Shown here piece after piece: positions 50,374 to 64,000 of a stretch of DNA of 64,000 nt. The stretch lies in contig OX388349.1 of the NCBI GenBank assembly GCA_947579665.1, forward strand, positions 75,706,841 through 75,770,840, read 5' to 3'. Below the pieces are notes generated by a model. It was not told where the DNA came from. It saw only the letters and a list, made by a program, of their open reading frames with translations, and made no database searches. The translations under genes were made by a program, and so were the position numbers. The first letter of the stretch is position 1. Each line of letters begins with the position of its first letter. The stretch is from Sympetrum striolatum (taxonomy: Eukaryota; Arthropoda; Insecta; Odonata; Libellulidae).

Positions 50374-52980
50374 TTGCCATTGTTCCTAATATAAATTAAT
50401 TTGCTCTTATTTCTTACAGTCTCTCCTTCGCTCTTATTTAGTTCACCTCTCGTCGAACGAATGGGACTGGGACCAAACCATGACGAAGAGACTGATGACG
50501 ACATTGGGGAGAGAGTACAACCAGGAAAGAATAAGTACAAAATACATAGTAATTAAGATTTTACATAGTTTAATTTGCTATAAATAGTCCTTTTGTTTGC
50601 CATTGTTCCAAATATTAATTAATTTGCTCTTATTTTTACAGTCTCTCCTTCGATCTTACTTAGTTCACCTCTCGTCGAACGAACGGGACTGGGAGCTAAC
50701 CATGACGAAGAGACTGATGACGACATTGGGGAGAGAGTACAACCAGGAAAGAATAAGTACAAAATGCATAGTAATTAAGATTTTACATAGTTTAATTTGC
50801 TCTAAATAGTCCTTTTGTTTGCCATTGTTCCAAATATTAATTCATTTGCTCCTATTTCTTACAGTCTCTCCTTCGCTCTTATTTAGTTCACCTCCCGTTG
50901 AACGAACAAGACTGGGACCAAACCATGACGAAGAGACTGATGACGACATTGGGGAGAGAGTACAACCAGGAAAGAATAAGTATAAAATGCATAGTAATTA
51001 GGATTTTACATAGTTTAATTTGCTGTAAATAGTCCTTTTGTTTGCCATTGTTCGAAATATTAATTCATTTGCTCTTATTTCTTACAGTCTCTCCTTCGCT
51101 CTTATATAGTTCACCTCTCGTCGAACGAACGGGACTGGGACCAAACCATGACCAAGAGACTGATGACGACATTGCGGAGAGAGTACAACCAGGATAGAAT
51201 AAGTACAAAAAGCATAGTTATTATTATTTTACATAGTTTAATTTGCTGTAAATAGTCCTTTTGTTTGTCATTGTTCCAAATATTAATTAAATTCCTCTTA
51301 TTTCTTACAGTCTCCCCTTCGCTCTTATGTAGTACACCTCTCGTCGAACGAACGGGACTGGGACCAAACCATGACGAAGAGACTGATGACGACATTGGGG
51401 ACAGAGTACAACCAGGAAAGAATAAGTACAAAATGCATAGTAATTAAGATTTTACATAGTTTAATTTGCTATAAATAGTCCTTTTGTTTGCCATTGTTCC
51501 AAATATTAATTCATTTGCTCTTATTTCTTACAGTCTCTCCTTCGCTCTTATTAAGTTCACCTCTCGTCGAAAGATCATGACTTGGACCAAACCGTGACGA
51601 AGAGACTGATGACGACCTTGGGGAGAGAGTACAATTAGGAAAGAATAAGTACAAAATGCATAGTATTTAAGATTTTACATAGTATAATTTGCTGTAAATA
51701 GTCCTTTTGTTTAACATTGTTCCAAAAATAATTCATTTGCTCTTATTTCCTATAGTCTCACCTTCGCTCTTATTTAGTTCACCTCTCGTGTAACGAACGG
51801 GACTGGGACCAAACCATGACGAAGAGACTGATGACGACCTTGGGGAGAGAGTACAACCAGGAGAGAATAAGTAAAAATTCATAGTAATTAAGATTTTACA
51901 TAGTTTAATTTGCTGTAAATAGTCCTTTGTTTGCCATTGTTCCAAATATTAATTCATTTGCTCTTATATCTTACAGGCTCTCCTTCGCTCCTATATAGTT
52001 CACCTCTCCTCTAACGAACGGGACTGGGACCACACCATGACGAAGAGACTGATGACGACCTTGCGGAGAGAGTAAAACCAGGAAGGAATAAGTACAAAAT
52101 CATAGTAATTAAGATTTTCCATAGTTTAGTTTGTTTAAATTGTCCTTTTGTTTGCCATTGTTCCATATATTAATTAATTTGCTCTTATTTCTTACAGTCT
52201 CTCCTTCGCTCTTATTTAGTTCACCTCTCGTCGAACGAACGGGACTGGGACCAAACCATGACGAAGAGACTGATGATGACATTGGGGAGAGAGTACAACC
52301 AGGAAAGAATAAGTACAAAATGCATAGTATTTAAGATTTTTCATAGTTTTATTTGCTGTAAATAGTCCTTTTGTTTGCCATTGTTCCAAATATTAATTAA
52401 TTTGCTCTTATTTCTTACAGTCTTTCCTTCGCTCTTATTTAGTTTAACCTCTCGTCGAATGAACGGGACTGGGACTAAATCATGACGAAGAGACTGATGA
52501 CGACCTTGGGGAGAGAGTACAACCAGGAAAGAATAAGTACAAAATGCATAGTAATTTAGATTTTACATAGTTTAATTTGCTATAAATAGTCCATTTGTTT
52601 GCCATTATTCCATATATTATTTCATTTGCTATTATTTCTTAATGTCTCTCCTTCGCTCTTATTTAGTTCATCTCTCGTCCAACGAACAGGACTGGGACTA
52701 AACCATGACGAAGAGACTGATGACGACCTTGGGGAGAGAGTACACCTTGGAAAGAATAAGTACAAAATGCATAGTAATTACGATTTTACATAGTATAATT
52801 TGCTGTAAATAGTCCTTTTGTTTGCCTTTGTTCCAAATATTAATTAATTTGCTCTGTTTTCTTTCAGTCTCTCCTTCGCTCTTATTTAGTTCACCTCTCG
52901 TCCTACGAACGGGACTGGGACTAAACCATGACGAAGAGACTGATGACGACCTTGGGGAGAGAGTACAACCAGGAAAGAAT
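50374..52980 (+). repeat. 20/21-unit HOR, second part of copy 1
   Basis: Together with 48813-50373 this forms a block repeated downstream. Offsets are 4676-4677 bp (50597 with 55273, 50819 with 55495, 52131 with 56808, 52599 with 57276). Confidence 0.85.
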
Positions 52981-53267
52981 AAGTACATAATGCATAGTAA
53001 TTAAGATTTTACATAGTTTATATTGCTGTAAATAGTCCTTTTGTTGGCCATTGTTCCAAGTATTAATTAATTTGCTCTTATTTCTTACAGTCTCTCCTTC
53101 GCTCTTATTAAATTCACCTCTTTTCGAAAGAACGGGACTGGGACTAAATCATGACGAATAGACTGATGACGACCTTGGGGAGAGAGTACAACCAGGAAAG
53201 AATAAGTACAAAATGCATAGTAATTAAGATTTTACATAGTTTAATTTGCTGTAAATAGTCCTTTTGT

Positions 53268-54826
53268 TTGCCATTGTTCCAAATATTAATTAATTTGCTC
53301 TTATTTCTTACAGTCTCTCCTTCGCTCTTATTTAGTTCACCTCTCGTCCAACGAAAGGGACTTGGACTAAACCATGACGAAGAGACTGATGACGACCTTG
53401 GGGAGAGAGTACAACCAGGAAAGAATAAGTACAAAATGCATAGTAATTAAGATTTTACCTAGTTTAATTTGCTGTAAATAGTCCCTTTGTTGGCCATTGT
53501 TCCAAATATTAATTAATTTGCTCTTATTTCTTACAGTCTCTCTTTCGCTCTTATTTAGTTCACCTCTCGTCGAATGAACGGGACTGGGACTAAATCATGA
53601 CGAAGAGACTGATGACGACCTTGGGGAGAGAGTACAACCAAGAAAGAATAAGTACAAAATGCATAGTAATTAAGATTTTACATAGTTTAATTTGCGGAAA
53701 TAGTCCTTTTTTTGCCATTGTTCCAAATATTAATTAATTTGCTCTTATTTCTTACAGTCTCTCCTTCGCTCTTATTTTGTTCACCTCTCGTCCAACGAAC
53801 GGGACTGGGACTAAGCCATGACGAAGAGACTGATGACGACCTTGGGGAGAGAGTACAACCAGGAATGAATAAGTACAAAATGCATAGTAATTAAGATTTT
53901 ACATAGTTTAATTTGCTGTAAATAGTCCTTTTGTTTGCCATTTTTCCAAATATTAATTAATTTGCTCTTATTTCTTACAGTCTCTTCTTCGCTCTTATTT
54001 AGTTCACCTCTCGCCGAAAGAACGGGACTGGGACTAAATCATGATGAAGAGACTGATGACGACCTTGGGGAGAGAGTACAACCAGGAAAGAATAAGTACA
54101 AAATGCATAGTAATTACGATTTTACATAGTATAATTTGCTGTAAATAGTCCTTTTGTTTGCCATTGTTCCAAATATTAATTAATTTGCTCTTATTTCTTA
54201 CAGTCTCTCCTTCGCTCTTATTTAGTTCACCTCTCGTCCTACGAACGGGACTGGGACTAAACCATGACGAAGAGACTGATGAAGACCTTGGGGAGAGAGT
54301 ACAACTAGGAAAGAATAAGTACAAAATGCATAGTAATTAAGATTTTACATATTTTAATTTGCTGTAAATAGTCCTTTTGTTTGCCATTGTTCCAAATATT
54401 AATTAATTTTCTCTTATTTCTTACAGTCTCTCCTTCGCTCTAATTTAGTTCACCTCTCGTCCAACGAACGGGACTGGTACTAAACCATGACGAAGAGACT
54501 GATGACGACCTTGGGGAGAGAGTACAACCAGGAAAGAATAAGTACATAATGCATAGTAATTAAGATTTAACATAGTTTATATTGCTGTAAATAGTCCTTT
54601 TGTTTGCCATTGTTCCAAATATTAATTAATTTGCTCTTATTTCTTACAGTCTCTCCTTCCCTCTTATTAAATTCACCTCTTGTCGAAAGAACGGGACTGG
54701 GACTAAATCATGACGAAGAGACTGATGAGGACCTTGGGGAGAGAGTACAACCAGGAAAAAATAAGTACAAAATGCATAGTAATTAAGATTTTACATAGTT
54801 TAATTTGCTGTAAATAGTCCTTTTGT
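53268..54826 (+). repeat. 7-unit higher-order repeat, copy 3
   Basis: Same seven monomer classes as at 47252 and 48813, about 4455 bp after copy 2. A small deletion near 53695 (TTTGCGGAAATAG) marks this copy. Confidence 0.85.
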
Positions 54827-55049
54827 TTGCCATTGTTCCAAATATTAATTAATTTGCTCATATTTCTTACAGTCATTCCTTCGTTCTTATTTAGTTCACC
54901 TCTCGTCGAACGAACGGGACTGGGGATAAGCCATGACGAAGAGACTGATGACGACCTTGGGGAGAGAATACAACCAGGAAAGAATAAGTACAAAATGCAT
55001 AATAATTAAGATCTTACATAGATTAATTTGCTGTAAATAGTCCTTTTGT

Positions 55050-57470
55050 TTGCCATTGTTCCAAATATAAATTAATTTGCTCTTATTTCTTACAGTCTCT
55101 CCTTCGCTCTTATTTAGTTCACCTCTCGTCGAACGAACGGGACTGGGACCAAACCATGACGAAGAGACTGATGACGACATTGGGGAGAGAGTACAACCAG
55201 GAAAGAATTAGTACAAAATACATAGTAATTAAGATTTAACATAGTTTAATTTGCTATAAATAGTCCTATTGTTTGCCATTGTTCCAAATATTAATTAATT
55301 TGCTCTTATTTTTACAGTCTCTCCTTCGATCTTACTTAGTTCACCTCTCGTCGAACGAACGGGACTGGGAGCTAACCATGACAAAGAGACTGATGACGAC
55401 ATTGGGGAGAGAGTACAACCAGGAAAGAATAAGTACAAAATGCATAGTAATTAAGATTTTACATAGTTTAATTTGCTGTTAATAGTCCTTTTGTTTGCAA
55501 TTGTTCCAAATATTAATTCATTTGCTCCTATTTCTTACAGTCTCTCCTTCGCTCTTATTTAGTTCACCTCCCGTCGAACTAACAAGACTGGGACCAAACC
55601 ATGACGAAGAGACTGATGACGACATTGGGGAGAGAGTACAACCAGGAAAGAATAAGTACAAAATGCATAGTAATTAAGATTTTACATAGTTTAATTTGCT
55701 GTAAATAGTCCTTTTGTTTGCCATTGTTCCAAATATTAATTCATTTGCTCTTATTTCTTACAGTCTCTCCTTCGCTCTTATTTAGTTCACCTCTCGTCGA
55801 ACGAACGGGACTGGGACCAAACCATGACCAAGAGACTGATGACGACATTGCGGAGAGAGTACAACCAGGAAAGAATAATTACAAAATGCATAGTTATTAT
55901 TATTTTACATAGTTTAATTTGCTGTAAATAGTCCTTTTGTATGTCATTGTTCCAAATGTTGATTAAATTGCTCTTATTTCTTACAGTCTCTCCTTCGCTC
56001 TTATGTAGTTCACCTCTCGTCGAACGAACGGGACTGGGACCAAACCATGATGAAGAGACTGATGACGACATTGGGGAGAGAGTACAACCAGGAAAGAATA
56101 AGTACAAAATGCATAGTAATTAAGATTTTACATAGTTTAATTTGCTATAAATAGTCCTTTTGTTTGCCATTGTTCCAAATATTAATTCATTTGCTCTTAT
56201 TTCTTACAGTCTCTCCTTCGCTCTTATTTAGTTCACCTCTCGTTGAAAGATCGGGACTTGGACCAAACTGTGACGAAGCGACTGATGACGACCTTGGGGA
56301 GAGAGTACAACCAGGAAAGAATAAGTACAAAATGCATAGTAATTAAGATTTTACATAGTTTAATTTGCTGTAAATAGTCCTTTTGTTTAACATTGTTCCA
56401 AAAATAATTCATTTACTCTTATTTCCTATAGTCTCACCTTCGCTCTTATTTAGTTCACGTCTCGTCTTACGAACGGGACTGGGACCAAACCATGACGAAG
56501 AGACTGATGACGACCTTGGGGAGAGAGTACAACCAGGAAAGAATAAGTAAAAATGCATAGTAATTAAGATTTTACATAGTTTAATTTGCTGTAAATAGTC
56601 CTTTTGTTTGCCATTGTTCCAAATATTAATTCATTTGCTCTTATATATTACAGTCTCTCCTTCGCTCCTATATAGTTCACCTCTCCTCTAACGAACGGGA
56701 CTGGGACCACACCATGACGAAGAGACTGATGACGACCTTGCGGAGAGAGTACAACCAGGAAAGAATAAGTACAAAATCATAGTAATTAAGATTTTCCATA
56801 GTTTAGTTTGTTTAAATTGTCCTTTTGTTTGCCATTGTTCCATATATTAATTAATTTGCTCTTATTTCTTACAGTCTCTCCTTCGCTCTTATTTAGTTCA
56901 CCTCTCGTCGAACGAACGGGACTGGGACCAAACCAAGACGAAGAGACTGATGACGACATTGGGGAGAGAGTACAACCAGGAAAGAATAAGTACAAAATGC
57001 ATAGTATTTAAGATTTTTCATAGTTTTATTTGCTGTAAATAGTCCTTTTGTTTGCCATTGTTCCAAATATTAATTAATTTGCTCTTATTTCTTACAGTCT
57101 TTCCTTCGCTCTTATTTAGTTTAACCTCTCGTCGAAAGAACGGGACTGGGACTAAATCATGACGAAGAGACTGATGACGACCTTGGGAAGAGAGTACAAC
57201 CAGGAAAGAATAAGTACAAAATGCATAGTAATTAAGATTTTACATAGTTTAATTTGCTGTAAATAGACCATTTGTTTGCCATTATTCCATATATTATTTC
57301 ATTTGCTATTATTTCTTAATGTCTCTCCTTCGCTCTTATTTAGTTCATCTCTCGTCCAACGAACAGGACTGGGACTAAACCATGACGAAGAGACTGATGA
57401 CGACCTTGGGGTGAGAGTACACCTTGGAAAGAATAAGTACAAAATGCATAGTAATTAAGATTTTACATAG
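55050..57470 (+). repeat. 20/21-unit HOR, second part of copy 2
   Basis: Counterpart of 50374-52980. The monomer at 54827 (CAGTCATTCCTTCG) is extra here and changes the offset from about 4453 to 4676 bp. Confidence 0.85.
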
Positions 57471-58833
57471 TTTAATTTGCTGTAAATAGTCCTTTTGTTT
57501 GCCATTGTTCCAAATATTAATTAATTTGCTCTTATTTCTTACAGTCTCTCCTTCGCTCTTATTTAGTTCACCTCTCGTCCAACGAAAGGGACTGGGACTA
57601 AACCATGACGAAGAGACTGATGACGACCTTGGGGAGAGAGTACAACCAGGAAAGAATAAGTACAAAATGCATAGTAATTAAGATTTTACCTTGTTTAATT
57701 TGCTGTAAATAGTCCCTTTGTTGGCCATTGTTCCAAATATTAATTAATTTGCTCTTATTTCTTACAGTCCCTCCTTCGCTCTTATTTAGTTCACCTCTCG
57801 TCGAATGAACGGGACTGGGACTAAATCATGACGAAGAGACTGATGACGACCTTGGGGAGAGAGTACAACCAAGAAAGAATAAGTACAAAATGCATAGTAA
57901 TTAAGATTTTACATAGTTTAATTTGCTGTAAATAGTCCTTTTGTTTGCCATTGTTCCAAATATTAATTAATTTGCTCTTATTTCTTACAGTCTCTCCTTC
58001 GCTCTTATTTTGTTCACCTCTCGTCCAACAAACGGGACTGGGACTAAGCCATGACGAAGAGACTGATGACGACCTTGGGGAGAGAGTACAACCAGGAATG
58101 AATAAGTACAAAATGCATAGTAATTAAGATTTTACATAGTTTAATTTGCTGTAAATAGTCCTTTTGTTTGCCATTGTTCCAAATATTAATTAATTTGCTC
58201 TTATTTCTTACAGTCTCTTCTTCGCTCTTATTTAGTTCACCTCTCGCCGAAAGAACGGGACTGGGACTAAGCCATGACGAAGAGACTGATGACGACCTTG
58301 GGGAGAGAGTACAACCAGGAAAGAATAAGTACAAAATGCATAATTATTAAGATTTTACATAGTTTAATTTGCTATAAATAGTACTTTTGTTTGCCATTGT
58401 TCCAAATATTAATTCATTTGCTCTTATTCTTACAGTCTCTCCTTCGCTCTTATTTAGTTCACCTCTCTTCGAAAGATCGGGACTTGGACCAAACCGTGAC
58501 GAAGAGACTGATGACGACCTTGGGGAGAGAGTACAACCAGGAAAGAATAAGTACAAAATGCATAGTAATTAAGATTTTACATAGTTTAATTTGCTGTAAA
58601 TAGTCCTTTTGTTTAACATTGTTCCAAAAATAATTCATTTACTCTTATTTCCTATAGTCTCACCTTCGCTCTTATTTAGTTCACGTCTCGACTAACGAAC
58701 GGGACTGGGACCAAACCATGACGAAGAGACTGATGACGACCTTTGGGAGAGAGTACAACCAGGAAAGAATAAGTAAAAATGCATAGTAATTAAGATTTTA
58801 CATAGTTTAATTTGCTGTAAATAGTCCTTTTGT

Positions 58834-60660
58834 TTGCCTTTGTTCCAAATATTAATTAATTTGCTCTTATTTCTTACAGTCTCTCCTTCGCTATTATTTA
58901 GTTTACCTCTCGTCCAACAAAAGGGACTGGGACTAAACCATGACGAAGAGACTGATGACGACCTTGGGGAGAGAGTACAACCAGGAAAGAATAAGTACAA
59001 AATGCATAGTAATTAAGATTTTACCTAGTTTAATTTGCTGTAAATAGTCCCTTTGTTGGCCATTGTTCCAAATATTAATTAATTTGCTCTTATTTCTTAC
59101 AGTCCCTCCTTCGCTCTTATTTAGTTCACCTCTCGGCGAATGAACGGGACTGGGACTAAATCATGACGAAGAGACTGATGACGACCTTGGGGAGAGAGTA
59201 CAACCAAGAAAGAATAAGTACAAAATGCATAGTAATTAAGATTTTACATAGTTTAATTTGCTGTAAATAGTCCTTTTGTTTGCCATTGTTCCAAATATTA
59301 ATTAATTTGCTCTTATTTCTTACAGTCTCTCCTTCGCTCTTATTTTGTTCACCTCTCGTCCAACAAACGGGACTGGGACTAAGCCATGACGAAGAGACTG
59401 ATGACGACCTTGGGGAGAGAGTACAACCAGGAATGAATTAGTACAAAATGCATAGTAATTAAGATTTTACATAGTTTAATTTGCTGTAAATAGTCCTTTT
59501 GTTTGCCATTGTTCCAAATATTAATTAATTTGCTCTTATTTCTTACAGTCTCTTCTTCGCTCTTATTTAGTTCACCTCTCGCCGAAAGAACGGGACTGGT
59601 ACTAAGCCATGACGAAGAGACTGATGACGACCTTGGGGAGAGAGTACAACCAGGAAAGAATAAGTACAAAATGCATAATAATTAAGATCTTACATAGATT
59701 AATTCGCTGTAAATAGTCCTTTTGTTTGCCATTGTTCCAAATATAAATTAATTTGCTCTTATTTCTTACAGTCTCTCCTTCGCTCTTATTTAGTTCACCT
59801 CTCGTCGAACGAACGGGACTGGGACCAAACCATGACGAAGAGACTGATGACGACATTGCGGAGAGAGTACAACCAGGAAAGAATAAGTACAAAATGCATA
59901 GTAATTAAGATTTTACATAGTTTAATTTGCTATAAATAGTACTTTTGTTTGCCATTGTTCCAAATATTAATTCATTTGCTCTTATTCTTACAGTCTCTCC
60001 TTCGCTCTTATTTAGTTCACCTCTCGTCGAAAGATCGGGACTTGGACCAAACCGTGACGAAGAGACTGATGACGACCTTGGGGAGAGAGTACAACCAGGA
60101 AAGAATAAGTACAAAATGCATAGTAATTAAGATTTTACATAGTTTAATTTGCTGTAAATAGTCCTTTTGTTTAACATTGTTCCAAAAATAATTCATTTAC
60201 TCTTATTTCCTATAGTCTCACCTTCGCTCTTATTTAGTTCACGTCTCGACTAACGAACGGGACTGGGACCAAACCATGACGAAGAGACTGATGACGACCT
60301 TGGGGAGAGAGTACAACCAGGAAAGAATAAGTAAAAATGCATAGTAATTAAGATTTTACATAGTTTAATTTGCTGTAAATAGTCCTTTTGTTTGCCATTG
60401 TTCCAAATATAAAATTCATTTGCTCTTATATATTACAGTCTCTCCTTCGCTCCTATATAGTTCACCTCTCCTCTAACGAACGGGACTGGGACCACACCAT
60501 GACGAAGAGACTGATGACGACCTTGCGGAGAGAGTACAACCAGGAAAGAATAAGTACAAAATCATAGTAATTAAGATTTTCCATAGTTTAGTTTGTTTAA
60601 ATTGTCCTTTTGTTTGCCATTGTTCCATATATTAATTCATTTGCTCTTATTTCTTACAGT
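58834..60660 (+). repeat. 15-unit HOR (3340 bp), copy 1
   Basis: Units recur at an offset of 3340 bp (59280 with 62620, 59503 with 62843, 59949 with 63289, 60172 with 63512). The shared unit at 59949 has GCTCTTATTCTTACAG and AAAGATCGGG; another copy lies at 58391, seven monomers earlier. Confidence 0.85.
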
Positions 60661-61029
60661 CTCTCCTTCGCTCTTATTTTGTTCACCTCTCGCCGAAAGA
60701 ACGGGACTGGGACTAAATCATGATGAAGAGACTGATGACGACCTTGGGGAGAGAGTACAACCAGGAAAGAATAAGTACAAAATGCATAGTAATTACGATT
60801 TTACATAGTATAATTTGCTGTAAATAGTCCTTTTGTTTGCCATTGTTCCAAATATTAATTAATTTGCTCATATTTCTTACAGTCTCTCCTTCGCTCTTAT
60901 TTAGTTCACCTCTCGTCCTACGAACGGGACTGGGACTAAACCATGACGAAGAGACTGATGAAGACCTTGGGGAGAGAGTACAACCAGGAAAGAATAAGTA
61001 CAAAATGCATAATAATTAAGATCTTACAT

Positions 61030-63020
61030 AGATTAATTTGCTGTAAATAGTCCTTTTGTTTGCCATTGTTCCAAATATAAATTAATTTGCTCTTATTTCT
61101 TACAGTCTCTCCTTCGCTCTTATTTAGTTCACCTCTCGTCGAACGAACGGGACTGGGACCAAACCATGACGAAGAGACTGATGACGACATTGGGGAGAGA
61201 GTACAACCAGGAAAGAATAACTACAAAATACATAGTAATTAAGATTTTACATAGTTTAATTTGCTATAAATAGTCCTTTTGTTTGCCATTGTTCCAAATA
61301 TGAATTAATTTGCTCTTATTTTTACAGTCTCTCCTTCGATCTTACTTAGTTCACCTCTCGTCGAGCGAACGGGACTGGGAGCTAACCATGACGATGAGAC
61401 TGATGACGACATTGGGGAGAGAGTACAACCAGGAAAGAATAAGTACAAAATGCATAGTAATTAAGATTTTACATAGTTTAATTTGCTGTAAATAGTCCTT
61501 TTGTTTGCCATTGTTCCAAATATTAATTCATTTGCTCCTATTTCTTACAGTTTCTCCTTCGCTCTTATTTAGTTCACCTCTCGTCCTACGAATGGGACTG
61601 GGACTAAACAATGACGAAGAGACTGATGACGACCTTGGGGAGAGAGTACAACCAGGAAAGAATAAGTACAAAATGCATAGTAATTAAGATTTTACATAGT
61701 TTAATTTGCTGTAAATAGTCCTTTTGTTTGCCATTGTTCCAAATATTAATTAATTTTCTCTTATTTCTTACAGTCTCTCCTTCGCTCTAATTAAGTTCAC
61801 CTCTTGTCCAACGAACGGGACTGGGACTAAACCATGACGAAGAGACTGATGACGACCTTGGGGAGAGAGTACAACCAGGAAAGAATAAGTACATAATACA
61901 TAGTAATTAAGATTTTACATAGTTTATATTGCTGTAAATAGTCCTTTTGTTTGCCATTGTTCCAAATATTAATTAATTTGCTCTTATTTCTTACAGTCTC
62001 TCCTTCGCTCTTATTAAATTCACCTCTTGTCGAAAGAACGGGACTGGGACTAAATCATGACGAAGAGACTGATGACGACCTTGGGGAGAGAGTACAACCA
62101 GGAAAGAATAAGTACAAAATGCATAGTAATTAAGATTTTACATAGTTTAATTTGCTGTAAATAGTCCTTTTGTTTGCCATTGTTCCAAATATTAATTAAT
62201 TTGCTCTTATTTCTTACAGTCTCTCCTTCGCTCTTATTTAGTTCACCTCTCGTCCAACGAAAGGGACTGGGACTAAACCATGACGAAGAGACTGATGAGG
62301 ACCTTGGGGAGAGAGTACAACCAGAAAAGAATAAGTACAAAATGCATAGTAATTAAGATTTTACCTAGTTTAATTTGCTGTAAATAGTCCCTTTGTTGGC
62401 CATTGTTCCAAATATTAATTAATTTGCTCTTATTTCTTACAGTCTCTCCTCCGCTCTTATTTAGTTCACCACTCGTCGAATGAACGGGACTGGGACTAAA
62501 TCATGACGAAGAGACTGATGACGACCTTGGGGAGAGAGTACAACCAAGAAAGAATAAGTACAAAATGCATAGTAATTAAGATTTTACATAGTTTAATTTG
62601 CTGTAAATAGTCCTTTTGTTTGCCATTGTTCCAAATATTAATTAATTTGCTCTTATTTCTTACAGTCTCTCCTTCGCTCTTATTTTGTTCACCTCTCGTC
62701 CAACAAACGGGACTGGGACTAAGCCATGACGAAGAGACTGATGACGACCTTGGGGAGAGAGTACAACCAGGAATGAATAAGTACAAAATGCATAGTAATT
62801 AAGATTTTACATAGTTTAATTTGCTGTAAATAGTCCTTTTGTTTGCCATTGTTCCAAATATTAATTAATTTGCTCTTATTTCTTACAGTCTCTTCTTCGC
62901 TCTTATTTAGTTCACCTCTCGCCGAAAGAACGGGACTGGGACTAAGCCATGACGAAGAGACTGATGACGACCTTGGGGAGAGAGTACAACCAGGAAAGAA
63001 TAAGTACAAAATGCATAATA
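61030..63020 (+). repeat. Segment shared at ~14.9 kb distance, copy 2
   Basis: Counterpart of 46100-48110. In this copy the 222-bp unit at 61283 has ATATGAATT, which adds a stop and shortens its forward frame. Confidence 0.8.
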
Positions 63021-64000
63021 ATTAAGATCTTACATAGATTAATTCGCTGTAAATAGTCCTTTTGTTTGCCATTGTTCCAAATATAAATTAATTTGCTCTT
63101 ATTTCTTACAGTCTCTCCTTCGCTCTTATTTAGTTCACCTCTCGTCAAACGAACGGGACTGGGACCAAACCATGACGAAGAGACTGATGACGACATTGCG
63201 GAGAGAGTACAACCAGGAAAGAATAAGTACAAAATGCATAGTAATTAAGATTTTACATAGTTTAATTTGCTATAAATAGTACTTTTGTTTGCCATTGTTC
63301 CAAATATTAATTCATTTGCTCTTATTCTTACAGTCTCTCCTTCGCTCTTATTTAGTTCACCTCTCGTCGAAAGATCGGGACTTGGACCAAACCGTGACGA
63401 AGAGACTGATGACGACCTTGGGGAGAGAGTACAACCAGGAAAGAATAAGTACAAAATGCATAGTAATTAAGATTTTACATAGTTTAATTTGCTGTAAATA
63501 GTCCTTTTGTTTTACATTGTTCCAAAAATAATTCATTTACTCTTATTTCCTATAGTCTCACCTTCGCTCTTATTTAGTTCACGTCTCGACTAACGAACGG
63601 GACTGGGACCAAACCATGACGAAGAGACTGATGACGACCTTGGGGAGAGAGTACAACCAGGAAAGAATAAGTAAAAATGCATAGTAATTAAGATTTTACA
63701 TAGTTTAATTTAATGTAAATAGTCCTTTTGTTTGCCATTGTTCCAAATATTAATTCATTTGCTCTTATATATTACAGTCTCTCCTTCGCTCCTATATAGT
63801 TCACCTCTCCTCTAACGAACGGGACTGGGACCACACCATGACGAAGAGACTGATGACGACCTTGCGGAGAGAGTACAACCAGGAAAGAATAAGTACAAAA
63901 TCATAGTAATTAAGATTTTCCATAGTTTAGTTTGTTTAAATTGTCCTTTTGTTTGCCATTGTTCCATATATTAATTCATTTGCTCTTATTTCTTACTTTC
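62174..64000 (+). repeat. 15-unit HOR, copy 2 (cut by the window edge)
   Basis: Counterpart of 58834-60660 that runs out of the window within a TTTAAATTG-class monomer. How far it continues cannot be seen. Confidence 0.85.

Larger units (their letters stand above)
1..64000 (+). repeat. Satellite array of ~223-bp monomers, head to tail
   Basis: The same unit recurs about every 223 bp from the first to the last base. Landmarks such as TTGCCATTGTTCC, TTCTTACAG, ACTGATGACGACCTTGG and GTACAACCAGGAAAG appear in nearly every unit in the same order and strand. About 287 units fit. Most are exactly 223 bp; some classes are 221, 222 or 224 bp through small indels. I saw no inversion, unrelated insertion or unique sequence. 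Neither end of the array is in the window. Nested HORs and AT-rich composition fit eukaryotic centromeric or pericentromeric satellite (inference). The species is not identifiable from this. Long-array copy number can also be distorted by assembly. Confidence 0.98.

Noticed and set aside
1..64000. One giant tandem-repeat protein read directly through the array
   Set aside because: 223 is not a multiple of three and the AT-rich part has stops in all forward frames; only a spliced 129-nt version would keep frame, and many units have stops even then.
1..64000. CRISPR array
   Set aside because: There are no alternating short repeats and unique spacers; the whole 223-bp unit is repeated.
1..64000. 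Prokaryotic or phage origin
   Set aside because: No coding density, ribosome binding sites or operons; a 64-kb satellite with nested higher-order repeats is not expected in bacteria.

Overview
The whole 64 kb window is one uninterrupted head-to-tail tandem array of a monomer of about 223 bp, roughly 287 copies, all in the same orientation. Position 1 and position 64000 both fall inside a monomer, so the array continues past both edges. I see no conventional protein gene, rRNA, tRNA, transposable element, CRISPR array or unique spacer. A long AT-rich array organised into nested higher-order repeats (HORs) is typical of eukaryotic satellite DNA, especially centromeric or pericentromeric satellite. 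Nothing here identifies the species, and the monomer matches no named satellite family that I recognise.

The consensus monomer is about 37% G+C but splits sharply in two (hand count). A 129-nt segment is about 47% G+C. The remaining 94 nt are about 24% G+C, begin with GT, contain a TTAATTAA stretch and a pyrimidine-rich tract, and end in TTCTTACAG. It therefore looks like a symmetric phase-1 exon of 43 codons plus a short intron, repeated hundreds of times. However, several monomer classes carry in-frame stops, frameshifts or lost splice dinucleotides, so I treat the array as non-coding satellite possibly derived from an exon-intron unit. The many open frames of 60 to 108 codons start at TTG, have no suitable upstream ATG, and recur only because the monomers are near-identical.

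Layout: 0.6-10.2 kb is a 21-unit block duplicated in tandem (the second copy has 22 units), with 4-unit sub-repeats inside. About 8.8-19.4 kb is duplicated at about 23.3-33.2 kb with whole-monomer gains and losses. 18.1-21.2 kb is a 7-unit HOR twice. 29.9-36.8 kb holds a 20-unit HOR pair. 37.5-43.3 kb is a 13-unit HOR twice. 41.9-47.2 kb holds 7- to 10-unit relatives. 47.3-50.4 kb is a 7-unit HOR twice, with another copy at 53.3-54.8 kb. 48.8-57.5 kb is a 20/21-unit HOR pair. 58.8-64 kb holds a 15-unit HOR pair. Chimeric monomers mark several junctions, as expected from in-register unequal recombination.

The main leads are the exon-intron-like monomer, a fold-back potential in its transcript that places hammerhead-like core motifs in type III order (non-canonical, speculative), a minus-strand match to half of the CENP-B box, and the multi-scale HOR architecture.
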